A DNA stretch of 64,000 bases from Alkalihalobacterium elongatum (lineage in GTDB: Bacteria; Bacillota; Bacilli; Bacillales; Bacillaceae_F): assembly GCF_019024285.1 (NCBI RefSeq), contig NZ_WMKZ01000002.1, positions 124,001-188,000 on the forward strand, read 5' to 3'. Shown piece by piece: positions 52,585 through 61,801 of this stretch. Within the stretch, counting starts at the first letter, position 1; the number at the start of each line of letters is the position of its first letter. The notes beneath the pieces were generated by a model. The model was not told where the DNA came from, did not search any database, and was given only the letters and a program-made list of their open reading frames with translations. A program made the position numbers and the translations under genes.

Positions 52585-54459
52585 TCACTTTACTATCCAC
52601 GGAGGAGCTGGCGGACTATAAGAATAATCATCATTCTCTCTATCCCGTTTCTCTCCACTCTCATTAATTAGTTGATTAATAATTAGTTGATTAATTTCTT
52701 TTATTCTTTCTAATTCGGTGATCAGCTCGTTTACAGTAGCTCCGAGTTTTTCTTCAACCAAGTTTGTTTTTTCAGTGACCTCAACTTCTTGAGTATTAAC
52801 GACCTCTCCCGTTTCTACTCCTTCATTTCCATATACTTCTTCTAGTCCTTCTAAAACCTTTGTTTCTGAAGCTTCTGCAACCTCTTCTATCTTTTCTGTC
52901 ATTTGTGTTTCTTTAATTATTGCAACACCCTCTTGCTTCTGTGCTTCTTCCGTTTCCGTAGTTCTGACCATCTCATCTGTTTCATCAACTACTGGATCCT
53001 CATCCACATCGGGTTCAATTCCTTCTACTGTTTGTAATTCTTCGACGACCCGCTCTTCTTCTTCAGCTCGTTCTCCCACTTTGTTAATCTTGCCCTCCAA
53101 TTGAGCCTCTTTCAGTTCCTCTTTTTTAACGTTTTTTTGTATCTCTTCTTTTTCTATCTCTATAACTTTTCCTTTTCCCTTTCCTTTTGTAATTCGAACA
53201 ACAAGACGTTTCTTTTCTAAATTGGGCCTGACGTCTACTTTTTCTTTTTCTTGCTGAACTTTACCATTAATTGGATTTTCTATATAATCTAATGTTCGAT
53301 TACTGGAAATCCCCGTCTCAACTTCACTCCAAACCCCGAGGATGTCTGTCACGACACGGTTCCAGCTGTATTTTTCTTCTGCTAGCTTCCGTCCGTATTC
53401 CCCCATTTCTTTACACTTTTCTGGATTAGACAGTAGATCTGATAAATAATCAGCAAACTGTTGTGGATCACGTGGTTTTTCAACTATGAGCCCGTTTCTA
53501 TTCACTTCTATGACTTCTGGGTTGCCTCCTCTTGCTGTCGTTATGATCGGTAAACCTGCGGCCATCGCTTCATAGTGAACTCTCGCTAGTGGTTCTTGCC
53601 ACTGGGAAGGACAGACGAAGATGTCTGCTGCTGCAAACCATTCTTGAATTTTATCGGGTGCTATAAATCCTGTTGTAATAACAGGAACAGGAGAGCGGGC
53701 TGCTAACGTCCGGACAAATGCAATATAGTCTGTCGTTCCATTATCACTAAACCACTTGCTTCCCATGAGAACGAGTGCAATATTGGAATGTTTTTTGGCT
53801 AGAATATTCATCGCTTTAACGAGTACATCAGCACCTTTGTTAGCCGATAACCTTCCTGCAAATAAAATGACTTTTTTACCCTTTAATTTGTATTCTTTGC
53901 GGATTTTTTTTCTAATTTTTTCGGCTTTTGATGAGTATATAGGAACAAATTGCTCTAGGTCGACCCCAGAGTAAATGGTTTGCAATTTCGACTCAGCTTG
54001 AGGAAATATTCTAGTAATTTCTTGACCAATATAATTACTGATTGTGATAATCTTATCGACTTCCTTTATGGCAAGTGCTCCTTCTTCAGGATCAATCTTT
54101 TGTGGTTTAAACATATCATTGTGCATGCTTAAGATAATGCGAGCATTCGGTACACATTCACGGACAGGGGCAACAAGACGTGGTCGGTTAAAAATGTGGA
54201 TTAAGTCAAACTTCGAATTAGACTTTAAATAGTCAACAACGCCTTGGCGATATGTTTCAAGGAGTCCCCCTGGTATTCGAACATAATCGATGCCATCTCT
54301 CGTCTCTTTATCAGGTAACGACTCGTCATTTCTACCGAGAATTGTAATTTCATGATTTTTACTTAAAAAGGGCACTGCACCTGCAATATACGTTTGAATA
54401 GCTCCGCCGCGGACAGGTGGAACTGGTAATTTTTCAGTACAGATAATTAAAACTCTCAC
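52585..54459 (-). CDS. CotSA/YtcC-like GT4 glycosyltransferase with long acidic tail
   Basis: 624 aa, GTG start overlapping the stop of the CotS-like gene. Residues 1-385 are GT4 (LIICTEKLPVPPVRGGAIQTYI, ILFAGRLSANKGADVLVKAM, CPSQWQEPLARVHYEAMAAGLPIITTARGGN) and resemble the B. subtilis coat proteins CotSA and YtcC. The last 240 residues are a low-complexity Glu/Val/Thr-rich tail with a short basic patch (RITKGKGKGKVIEIEKEE) and end in PPAPPWIVK. The tail may anchor the enzyme in the coat (inference). Paralog of 39580-40719, which lacks the tail. Confidence 0.9.
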   Translation of the reverse strand: MRVLIICTEKLPVPPVRGGAIQTYIAGAVPFLSKNHEITILGRNDESLPDKETRDGIDYVRIPGGLLETYRQGVVDYLKSNSKFDLIHIFNRPRLVAPVRECVPNARIILSMHNDMFKPQKIDPEEGALAIKEVDKIITISNYIGQEITRIFPQAESKLQTIYSGVDLEQFVPIYSSKAEKIRKKIRKEYKLKGKKVILFAGRLSANKGADVLVKAMNILAKKHSNIALVLMGSKWFSDNGTTDYIAFVRTLAARSPVPVITTGFIAPDKIQEWFAAADIFVCPSQWQEPLARVHYEAMAAGLPIITTARGGNPEVIEVNRNGLIVEKPRDPQQFADYLSDLLSNPEKCKEMGEYGRKLAEEKYSWNRVVTDILGVWSEVETGISSNRTLDYIENPINGKVQQEKEKVDVRPNLEKKRLVVRITKGKGKGKVIEIEKEEIQKNVKKEELKEAQLEGKINKVGERAEEEERVVEELQTVEGIEPDVDEDPVVDETDEMVRTTETEEAQKQEGVAIIKETQMTEKIEEVAEASETKVLEGLEEVYGNEGVETGEVVNTQEVEVTEKTNLVEEKLGATVNELITELERIKEINQLIINQLINESGEKRDRENDDYSYSPPAPPWIVK

Positions 54460-55568
54460 TTATTTTTTCCCCCAAGCCAGCTGTTATCTGCTATTTCTTC
54501 TAAGACGGGCCATTTTGTTTTATCGATATCTACAATTCTTTGTACTAAATTCTTAAGTTCTTCATCCATAAAGACAGTTGGTTCATAAACCATTTCTTTT
54601 ACATTTTTATAAAACAAGTTTGGTAGTGACAGATCGATCATTAATATTTCATAAAGTTGGTCGTCTATTGGATTTGCCTCATGATAGGCGGAAATCATCT
54701 CTTTAATCCAATGTACATCCCAACCACCTAAGTCATCCATCGTTCCAGTCATTAATTTTTGTAAATCTCGAATAGGTAAATCATAAGCTACACCATCAAG
54801 GTCAATGATCCACATCCCACCTTCACCTTTTTGACCATTAGACCAACCATAATCTTGGTGAACAAGGCCCCATTCTTTATTTCCTTTTTTCACTAAATCG
54901 TAGTAAGCCGAGTTCTCTAATCTTTCAAAAGCTTTAACGGCTTGTTCTTCAAACATATCGATAACGGATAGTACTGTAGTACTTGCTGGCATTTCATCAT
55001 AAACAGTGGCTATATCTCTTAACCACGTCATTTTTTTAACAATTTTGTTATAGGTCTTAGGCCAACGGTACAGTCTAGATGCATTTTCCGCTCCAGATGG
55101 CGGTGTATACCCTTTAGATAATCTATGAAACTCTCCAATCGCATAACAAAGTTCTTTAGCACCTTCTAAATCTTTAGTTACCTGAAACAGTGACTCAATC
55201 CACTCTGCAACAAACCAAAGCTTCCCACCCATTTCTACGTAAAGTTTACCATCCTTCGTGGGGATGATTTGCGGGACTCTAGCCTTTTTTTCTTTTACTA
55301 AATATTCTTGAGCACCGAGACTAAATAAACTTCTCGTTGGTCTACGATGTAATAACTTTAAGCTTCTCGGTCCTTTATCAGTATCTATTTTCCAAATAAG
55401 TCCACCTTTATCAGCCTTCGTTGTAATGACTTCCATGTGACTGACCTTCATATCATAGTGCTTAATGACTTCATAAGCCATATTAACAACATATTCTGGT
55501 ACATAGAATGTATCCTGTCGTTCAGCTTCTTCTAAATCCCAGGGGGTAATTAGCTGTTCTTTTTCCAT
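54456..55568 (-). CDS. CotS-family spore coat kinase-like protein
   Basis: 370 aa, ATG with AGGAGG upstream. CotS/YtaA family, an aminoglycoside-phosphotransferase-like fold: KIDTDKGPRSLKLLHR for nucleotide binding, VHQDYGWSNGQ (catalytic loop, HxDxxxxN) and WIIDLDGVAYDLPIRDL (DFG-like metal site). B. subtilis CotS is a coat protein partnered with the glycosyltransferase CotSA, the same pair as here with overlapping genes. It keeps the catalytic Asp and Asn, so kinase activity is possible. Confidence 0.9.
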   Translation of the reverse strand: MEKEQLITPWDLEEAERQDTFYVPEYVVNMAYEVIKHYDMKVSHMEVITTKADKGGLIWKIDTDKGPRSLKLLHRRPTRSLFSLGAQEYLVKEKKARVPQIIPTKDGKLYVEMGGKLWFVAEWIESLFQVTKDLEGAKELCYAIGEFHRLSKGYTPPSGAENASRLYRWPKTYNKIVKKMTWLRDIATVYDEMPASTTVLSVIDMFEEQAVKAFERLENSAYYDLVKKGNKEWGLVHQDYGWSNGQKGEGGMWIIDLDGVAYDLPIRDLQKLMTGTMDDLGGWDVHWIKEMISAYHEANPIDDQLYEILMIDLSLPNLFYKNVKEMVYEPTVFMDEELKNLVQRIVDIDKTKWPVLEEIADNSWLGGKNK

Positions 55569-55718
55569 TTATTTACCTCCTAATAGTCTAATATAATAAT
55601 TAATGTATTCCTAAGCGGGATTTTAGAAATGGACAGATACCTACAAAAAGAAAAAAAGCGAAAAACTCATGGAAACTTCCTTGAGTTCTTCACTTAGGAA
55701 ATATATATCATTAAAAAA

Positions 55719-56678
55719 TTAAGTCTGCTGGAGTTGTTTTGATGAGTACCATTCAATTGTCTCAACTAAACCATTGTAAAAGGAGGTTTCAGGTTTCCAG
55801 CCTATCGTAAGGTGAATTTTCTCCCAATTCAAAGCATAACGTCTGCCGCCTTCTTCACGATCAGCCACATGTCGTATCAAATGATGACCTTTATTCATAT
55901 AATCAAGAATAAGCTTTACAACATTCAAAGTGGAACGCTCCCGTCCACCGCTAATGTTATAGACTTCTCCTAATTTTCCATGCTTTAAGATCGTGTGAAC
56001 GGCCTTGCAATGGTCCTTAACAAATATCCAATCCCTGACGTGTTGACCATCACCATGAACAGGTATAGGTTTATCCTCTAGTGCATTCAAAATTACTGTA
56101 GGAATTAACTTTTGTTTTTGTTGGTATGGTCCATAATTATTACTGCATCGTGTAATAATCGCGGGTATCTGGAAAGATTTTATATACGAACGTACTATCA
56201 TTTCACCACTGACTTTGCTTTCTACGTATCTATTATTAGGGGTGAGAACAGCTTCTTCTTTATTAGGACGTTCTTTATCTTCTAAATCACCATAAACTTT
56301 TCCCGTTGAAACATAGATGTACTTCCCAGCATAACCTCCCCTTACCTTCTCCAGTAAGTTCATCGTGCCTATCACATTTACATCATAAATTTCGATAGGT
56401 GAGTACTTTTTTTCATTTACGTCTGTTAGTGCTGCAAAGTGAATGATTACATCATACTGTCGGTCAAAGACTTCATTTAATTGGGCTTGATTACGTAAGT
56501 CAACTTGAAAAAAACGATAATAAGGTGATCTTGAAAATTGAGTAAGGGCTTTTGGATTGGCTGAATGTGTGAGAGAGTCAATATTTGTTATGTGGTAAGA
56601 TGTATGGTCAAGAAGGTATTGTATGAAGTTAGCCCCTATAAAACCTGCACCACCTGTTACTAATACTTCCTTTCTCAC
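55719..56678 (-). CDS. dTDP-glucose 4,6-dehydratase-like extended SDR
   Basis: 319 aa from GTG 56678 (GGAGGG seven bases upstream); ATG 56693 and 56684 overlap that site. [68 protein letters not shown] and [20 protein letters not shown]. Close relative of RfbB but with changes at active-site positions: the usual STDEVYG is STGKVYG and the YxxxK pair reads YVESK. It may be a different dehydratase/epimerase or impaired. Context: spore coat glycosylation. Confidence 0.85.
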   Translation of the reverse strand: MRKEVLVTGGAGFIGANFIQYLLDHTSYHITNIDSLTHSANPKALTQFSRSPYYRFFQVDLRNQAQLNEVFDRQYDVIIHFAALTDVNEKKYSPIEIYDVNVIGTMNLLEKVRGGYAGKYIYVSTGKVYGDLEDKERPNKEEAVLTPNNRYVESKVSGEMIVRSYIKSFQIPAIITRCSNNYGPYQQKQKLIPTVILNALEDKPIPVHGDGQHVRDWIFVKDHCKAVHTILKHGKLGEVYNISGGRERSTLNVVKLILDYMNKGHHLIRHVADREEGGRRYALNWEKIHLTIGWKPETSFYNGLVETIEWYSSKQLQQT

Positions 56679-56793
56679 CTTCATTCCCTCCATAGATTTT
56701 GACGTTTCATGCTTATTTCGATAAAACCTCAGTAATATGTCAACAATAGAATATTAATTTTAACTGAAGTCATGCCAAGCGTGAATATTATTA

Positions 56794-57147
56794 CTATGAA
56801 TGAATGATCTTTTGTACAATGGCTTCAATAACAGATCCAGCCCCAGCGATTGCAAAAATGATAACGACTGGAAGAAAAATAATTGGATAAAAGATAAATC
56901 CAAAATATAAAAACGCAGCTGTCCAAATCCCTGTGCACCAATAACAAGCGATTAATTCACCGATAAACTTTCTGATCCCATTACCTTTTACCTCTAGAAA
57001 AGATGCTGTCGTTCCATCTGGTAATGTTTCTGTTGTAATTTTGTGAAATGGCTTTCTAAGCGGTGCCATTATTTCGTCCAATACAATTAAATGCGCTAAA
57101 CGAAAAGATGCTAGCAATAACAAAATGAATTCAAAAGGACTTATCAT
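56794..57147 (-). CDS. yjcA: DUF1360 sporulation protein (YjcA-like)
   Basis: 117 aa from ATG 57147 (AAAGGATGG nine bases upstream). Small membrane protein of the DUF1360 family: N-terminal FEFILLLLASFRLAHLIVLDEI, GELIACYWCTGIWTAAFLYFG and a C-terminal helix IIFLPVVIIFAIAGAGSVIEAIV, giving about three membrane segments, with the family CxWCTG motif. B. subtilis YjcA is a sporulation protein from the same neighbourhood, beyond fabI and the cot genes. Confidence 0.8.
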   Translation of the reverse strand: MISPFEFILLLLASFRLAHLIVLDEIMAPLRKPFHKITTETLPDGTTASFLEVKGNGIRKFIGELIACYWCTGIWTAAFLYFGFIFYPIIFLPVVIIFAIAGAGSVIEAIVQKIIHS

Positions 57148-57353
57148 TTTCATCCATCCTTTTAGTTAATCTGCTAACAAAATATGTACTAAATCTAAAT
57201 ATGTGCCTAGCCACATTATGTTTTTGTATGGTAATCCTCTTACATCCATTTAGAAAAGGCGTTAATTTGTTATCTTTTACTAAGTGTAGTTGAAGAACGT
57301 TGTTGATTTTGGGCTCATAAGCTAGTAATTGGTCCCGCAAGTCGTCGGACAAA

Positions 57354-57560
57354 ACGAAGCGATGCTTTTGTTACCGTATTCTCCTAAGTTTTTCCTCCTG
57401 CGGGCACGAAGCGTTGCCTTTCGTTACCGCATTCTCCTAGGTTTTTCCTCCCGCGGGCACGCATCTCTCCTTTCTACCGCCCCCTCCTAATTTTTTCCTC
57501 TCACAGGCACGAAGCGCTCCTTTTCGTTACCGCCTCCCCTAATTTTTTCCTCTATCACGC
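57354..57560. repeat. Four imperfect tandem repeats of 50-53 bases
   Basis: Units start ACGAAGCGNTNC at 57354, 57406, 57459 (ACGCATCTCTCC) and 57509 and share GTTACCGCATTCTCCTA and TTTTTCCTCCCGCGGGC. Clearly more GC-rich than its surroundings. Confidence 0.85.
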
Positions 57561-57614
57561 ACCAATCACTGTTTTAAATATAAATTTGTCCCCTTTGGAT
57601 ACAAAGACAATCAT

Positions 57615-57640
57615 AAAAAAAGGAACACCAAATGGCGTCC
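57615..57640 (-). terminator. Terminator of fabI
   Basis: Minus-strand stem GGACGCCA/TGGTGTTCC with T7 tail just after the fabI stop. Confidence 0.8.
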
Positions 57641-57651
57641 CTCTCTCTCAA

Positions 57652-58431
57652 TTATGATAACGATAAAATGTTATACCCGCAATCGACATGGATCATTTCG
57701 CCTGTAATGCCGCGAGATAAGTCACTCATTAAGAACAGTGCCGTATCTCCAACCTCTTCTTGTGTTGTCGTACGGCGAAGTGGGGCACGTTCTTCGATCT
57801 CTTTTAAAACATCATTGAAGCCAGAAATACCTTTTGCCGCTAATGTACGGATTGGACCAGCTGAAATGGAATTGACTCGGATACCGTCTTTTCCTAAGTC
57901 ATTAGCTAAATATTTTACACTTGCGTCTAATGATGCTTTCGCAACGCCCATTACATTATAATTTTTAACGACACGCTCGCCACCAAGGTACGTTAAAGTA
58001 ACGATACTTCCGCCTTCCGTCATTACTGGACGAGCCGCTTTAACTACTGCTGTTAAAGAGTAGGCACTAATATTTTGTGCTAGTAAAAAACCATCACGAG
58101 TAGTATTTAAATACTCACCTTCAAGCTCTTCTTTGTTTGCAAATGCTATACAATGAGCAATTCCATGGATTACACCAACTTGCTCTTTTATCCCAGCAAA
58201 TGTTTTCTCGACCTCTTCATCATTTGTTACATCACAAGGTAATACTAAGAAATCATCTCGTTCTAATGTTTCAGCTAGATCTCGAACATTTTTTTCTAGA
58301 CGCTCTCCAGCGTAAGTAAAAATTAACCGTGCGCCAGCTTTTGATAATGATTGAGCAATCCCCCAAGCGATACTTCGCTTATTCGCAACACCCATGATGA
58401 CGTATGTACGATCCTGTAATGATAAATTCAT
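57652..58431 (-). CDS. fabI: Enoyl-[acyl-carrier-protein] reductase (NADH)
   Basis: 259 aa, ATG with GAGGGG upstream. FabI-type SDR: VIMGVANKRSIAWGIAQSL (cofactor binding), FAGIKEQVGVIHGIAHCIAFA, YLGGERVVKNYNVMGVAKASL (catalytic Tyr-x6-Lys) and NSISAGPIRTLAAKGISGF. Last step of fatty-acid elongation. A FapR operator lies upstream, as in B. subtilis. Marks the chromosomal backbone next to the spore locus. Confidence 0.97.
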   Translation of the reverse strand: MNLSLQDRTYVIMGVANKRSIAWGIAQSLSKAGARLIFTYAGERLEKNVRDLAETLERDDFLVLPCDVTNDEEVEKTFAGIKEQVGVIHGIAHCIAFANKEELEGEYLNTTRDGFLLAQNISAYSLTAVVKAARPVMTEGGSIVTLTYLGGERVVKNYNVMGVAKASLDASVKYLANDLGKDGIRVNSISAGPIRTLAAKGISGFNDVLKEIEERAPLRRTTTQEEVGDTALFLMSDLSRGITGEMIHVDCGYNILSLS

Positions 58432-58498
58432 AATCTACATTCCCCTCCAACTATATTAGAAACTTTTTTATTAACCACGTTAAAATATACACTTACTA

Positions 58499-58515
58499 TT
58501 AGTACTAGGTACTAA
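58499..58515. promoter_or_regulatory. FapR operator upstream of fabI
   Basis: Perfect 17-base palindrome TTAGTACTAGGTACTAA, matching the FapR box (TTAGTAC...GTACTAA type), 68 bases before the fabI start. FapR represses lipid genes until malonyl-CoA rises. Confidence 0.85.
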
Positions 58516-58583
58516 TAGTAGTATATCATGTTTTTCTTTTGTTGGTACAGGTTTCCCTGTTTTATATTCTTCATTTATCGGTA

Positions 58584-58727
58584 TTACCCTTTTTTTGTCA
58601 CAATATTCCTTTTTATAAAATTACAGTTCTCGCACTCAAATATGACATTCTGGTTGGACTGTGCCGTTAATAAATGATTTAATGGTCTTTCGATTTTACA
58701 CTTTGGACAAACAACTGTTGGCTCCAT
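58584..58727 (-). CDS. Small zinc-ribbon-like protein (47 aa)
   Basis: 47 aa, ATG with GAGGGAA upstream. Two CxxC knuckles, VVCPKCKIER (about 5-14) and FECENCNFIKR (about 30-40), suggest a single zinc ribbon. Family not recognised. It lies between the antiporter terminator and the FapR operator on the same strand as fabI, so it may have its own promoter. Confidence 0.65.
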   Translation of the reverse strand: MEPTVVCPKCKIERPLNHLLTAQSNQNVIFECENCNFIKRNIVTKKG

Positions 58728-58777
58728 CTAAAATTCCCTCTTTTCTAACGACTTTTTAACTCTATTATCGCCAACAA

Positions 58778-58803
58778 AAAGCCTCCTAATAATAGGAGGC
58801 TTC
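58778..58803 (-). terminator. Terminator of the antiporter gene
   Basis: Minus-strand stem AAGCCTCCT/AGGAGGCTT followed by T5. Confidence 0.9.
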
Positions 58804-58805
58804 GT

Positions 58806-60869
58806 TTAATCATCAAATTCTCTTCGTGGAAGTAATGTTCTAGGTACATCAGTCCCGCGTGAACCACGTAAATCGACTTTATCTTTTTCTGGTGGAAACA
58901 AAATAATAAAACTTTCAGGAATTGATTTTGCAAGTATCCTCGGGAGTTCTTCTAGCTTCGGATGCCAAGCAACTGTACCCCTTCTCGCACTTAAAACGAC
59001 AACCAAGTCATCTTTTTTCAACATTAATAAATAGTTATTAATCAACTCGTTCCAAGTGTTAATATTTGCAAATTTAGTTGAAACATCTGGCTTCATTTCT
59101 TCGAATGACCTTTTATAATACTTATTGTCATCCTTAATAATTAATACTGACAATTTGGCTCCAATTTGATTAGCCATTTCTTTTACCGTTTTTACTCCCT
59201 CATAATACCCCGTTTTATGGTCTACACCCGATGGTAGTATAAGGACGATTCTTTTCGTCGTATTTAATGGATGGCCAAGCTTTGAAACTAAGATCATCTC
59301 ATTCGTTCTATCTAGTAATTGATCTAATACCCCGCCAAATATCTTTTGTGGTGTTGATAATTTTCCGTTCCAGCCAATCACAACTTTCGTAATTCTCGTT
59401 TCTTCAATTGCTCGAAGAATCCCTGAAGATACGTTCGGGTCAACACGAGTTAATAAATGAACAGGTATATTTGCCCCCGATGCATAAGTAAGTGCTTTGC
59501 CAAGCATCTTCTCAGCTTCAGCCACTTTCTCTGCGGAACGACCATTTTGTTCCCTTGCAACTGTTAAAGGATATATTGGTTCTGAACTGTTTCCACGTAA
59601 GCTAAATGATAAGTTTAACAACGCTTCTACTGAATTCGGGTTTGCTAATGGAACTAGTATTCTTTCTGGTGCATTACTTGGTTCATACGGTTGTTGCTCT
59701 TCTAATAAGGCAATTTTCCGTCCATATTTCTCAACCATGTAAGGCCCTACCATACATGTGACGAGGATCATTACGATTACCCCATTTACTGTCGCTTGAT
59801 CAAATAAACCAAGATCAAACCCAACCAGCGTCGCTGCAAGTGTCGCTGCAGCTTGAGGAACAGATAAACCAAACATGAGTCGAATTTCATCTTTCGAGTA
59901 TTTGTAAAACTTTCCACTCACCCATGCTGCTAAAAATTTACCGAGTTGAACAAACAATACGATCGCGGCGGCTAAAATCCATGCACTAGGTTCGCTCAGT
60001 AATACTCGTATATCCATGAGCATGCCGACAGATAACAAGAAGAACGGAATAAAAATTGCATTACCAACAAATTTAATCCGGTTCATTAACGGACTATGTT
60101 CTAATATAAAACGGTTCAAGGCTAATCCAGCTAAAAAGGCTCCTATAATTGGTTCTAAACCTGCTACAGTCGCAAAAAAAGCTGTCACAAACAAGATTGT
60201 CATTACAAATATATAATCCAACGTACCTTCACTACTCATTGAACGGAAAAAGTACCGTGCTAGCGTTGGTATAACGAGGAAAACAATCCCTACATAAATA
60301 CCTAATGATAGAAGCATCGTAAACCAGAAAGCTAAATTTAAATCACCTTCCATTGACGCAGCTATAATTGCTAAAATAAGTAGTGCTAATGTATCGGTCA
60401 TGATCGTCCCACCGACAGTTGTTGTTACACTCTTATTTTTCGATATCCCTAATCGACTTGCAATAGGGTAGGCAAGCAATGTATGGGAACCCAACAATGA
60501 CCCTAATAAAATCGCTGCTGGCACCGAGTATTGCAGGCTTAAACCTAGAACCGTTCCAAACATAAATGGTATTGTAAATGATAGTGAACCAAACACAATA
60601 CTCCGTTGTCGATATTTTTTAAAACCTTCTAAATCAATTTCTAATCCTGCAATAAAAATAATATATAAAAGACCAACAGTACCTAATAATATAATTGTCG
60701 GATCACGGTCAAGAATGCCAAGACCTTTTGGACCGATAATGACTCCCGCAAAAATCAAGCCAATAATCCCAGGAACTTTTATCCTAGCCATAATTATGGG
60801 AGCTAACAGGAATACTAACATAGCGATTGCAAAAATTAAGACTGGATTTGATATTGGATTTTCTAACAT
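58806..60869 (-). CDS. CPA2-type cation:proton antiporter with UspA-like C-terminal domain (YjbQ-like)
   Basis: 687 aa, ATG with AAGGAGGGAG upstream. Residues 1-390 have about eleven to twelve membrane helices of the Na+/H+ exchanger fold (VLIFAIAMLVFLLAPIIMA, FIAGLEIDLEGF, LEPIIGAFLAGLALNR). The rest is a cytosolic region with repeated UspA-like units (RILVPLANPNSVEALLNL and RIVLILPSGVDHKTGYYEG). B. subtilis YjbQ occupies the same position near prpE. Exports Na+ or K+ in exchange for protons. Confidence 0.9.
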   Translation of the reverse strand: MLENPISNPVLIFAIAMLVFLLAPIIMARIKVPGIIGLIFAGVIIGPKGLGILDRDPTIILLGTVGLLYIIFIAGLEIDLEGFKKYRQRSIVFGSLSFTIPFMFGTVLGLSLQYSVPAAILLGSLLGSHTLLAYPIASRLGISKNKSVTTTVGGTIMTDTLALLILAIIAASMEGDLNLAFWFTMLLSLGIYVGIVFLVIPTLARYFFRSMSSEGTLDYIFVMTILFVTAFFATVAGLEPIIGAFLAGLALNRFILEHSPLMNRIKFVGNAIFIPFFLLSVGMLMDIRVLLSEPSAWILAAAIVLFVQLGKFLAAWVSGKFYKYSKDEIRLMFGLSVPQAAATLAATLVGFDLGLFDQATVNGVIVMILVTCMVGPYMVEKYGRKIALLEEQQPYEPSNAPERILVPLANPNSVEALLNLSFSLRGNSSEPIYPLTVAREQNGRSAEKVAEAEKMLGKALTYASGANIPVHLLTRVDPNVSSGILRAIEETRITKVVIGWNGKLSTPQKIFGGVLDQLLDRTNEMILVSKLGHPLNTTKRIVLILPSGVDHKTGYYEGVKTVKEMANQIGAKLSVLIIKDDNKYYKRSFEEMKPDVSTKFANINTWNELINNYLLMLKKDDLVVVLSARRGTVAWHPKLEELPRILAKSIPESFIILFPPEKDKVDLRGSRGTDVPRTLLPRREFDD

Positions 60870-61032
60870 GAATGCTCCCTCCTTTTTAAGTAATCGTTAA
60901 ACTCTTCAAAAAATAGTAAGATTTATTACATATACATAATGCCATATTCCCTCATTTTATGGGAATTCAGCTTGTACTATGCAAAACAACAAATTTTAAT
61001 AATACTACACTTTGACATTGGAGGAAACTATT

Positions 61033-61782
61033 ATGACTATAGATATTATTGGTGATATTCACGGTTGCTATGATGAATTCGTACAACTAACTGAAAAGCT
61101 AGGCTATGATTGGTCAGAGGGTATTCCGATCCATCCAAATGGCAGAAAACTCGCTTTTGTCGGTGATTTAACAGATCGAGGGCCGTACTCACTCAAGGTT
61201 ATCGAGGTCGTTTACCAACTTGTGGATCGCCAGTTAGCCTATTATGTACCTGGTAACCATTGTGACAAGCTTTATCGTTATTTTCTTGGACGAAATGTTC
61301 AGACGACTCACGGGCTAGAAACAACAGTCGCAGAACTTGAACAGTTATCTCGCAAGGATTATAATTCAATAAGCTCCAAGTTTCGAAAGTTAGTTGAAAA
61401 CTCTAATTTATATGCCGTCTTAGATGATGGAAAACTAGTGATTGCTCATGCTGGGATTAGGCAGGATTACATAGGTAGACATGATAAGAAAGTAAAAACA
61501 TTTGTCTTATATGGGGATATTACGGGTGAAAAACACCCAGACGGTTCACCAGTTCGAAGAGATTGGGCAAAAAAATATAATGGCGATGCTTGGATCGTTT
61601 ATGGTCATACTCCAGTTTCCGAAGCTCGTTTCATTCATCGTACCGTGAATATTGATACTGGATGCGTATTTGGCGGTAAGCTTACTGCTCTTCGATACCC
61701 AGAATTAGAAACCGTCTCTGTTCCATCAACTATGCCACATGTTGGAGAGAAATTCCGGAGCTTTGATGATACTATTGAGTAA
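61033..61782 (+). CDS. prpE: Bis(5'-nucleosyl)-tetraphosphatase PrpE
   Basis: 249 aa from ATG 61033 (TTGGAGGAAAC upstream); the longer reading starts ahead of the site. Metallophosphatase motifs in order: [10 protein letters not shown] (GDxHG), [10 protein letters not shown] (GDxxDRG), GNHCDK (GNHD variant), AHAGI and YGHTPV. PrpE hydrolyses diadenosine tetraphosphate and influences spore germination in B. subtilis. Divergent from the antiporter, followed closely by a lipoprotein gene. Confidence 0.92.
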   Translation: MTIDIIGDIHGCYDEFVQLTEKLGYDWSEGIPIHPNGRKLAFVGDLTDRGPYSLKVIEVVYQLVDRQLAYYVPGNHCDKLYRYFLGRNVQTTHGLETTVAELEQLSRKDYNSISSKFRKLVENSNLYAVLDDGKLVIAHAGIRQDYIGRHDKKVKTFVLYGDITGEKHPDGSPVRRDWAKKYNGDAWIVYGHTPVSEARFIHRTVNIDTGCVFGGKLTALRYPELETVSVPSTMPHVGEKFRSFDDTIE

Positions 61783-61801
61783 TTTTAAGAAGGTGATAAA
61801 G

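Larger units (their letters stand above)
57148..57651. other. Intergenic region with GC-rich tandem repeats
   Basis: About 500 bases between yjcA and fabI with no convincing gene. It contains the four-copy repeat 57354-57560 and the fabI terminator. In B. subtilis cotO and cotZYXWV would be found here. Confidence 0.5.

Noticed and set aside
57131..57352. 73-codon minus-strand ORF upstream of the DUF1360 gene, considered as a CotO remnant
   Set aside because: Starts at TTG without ribosome site, overlaps the DUF1360 start region and its ribosome site, and shows no similarity I can see to CotO.
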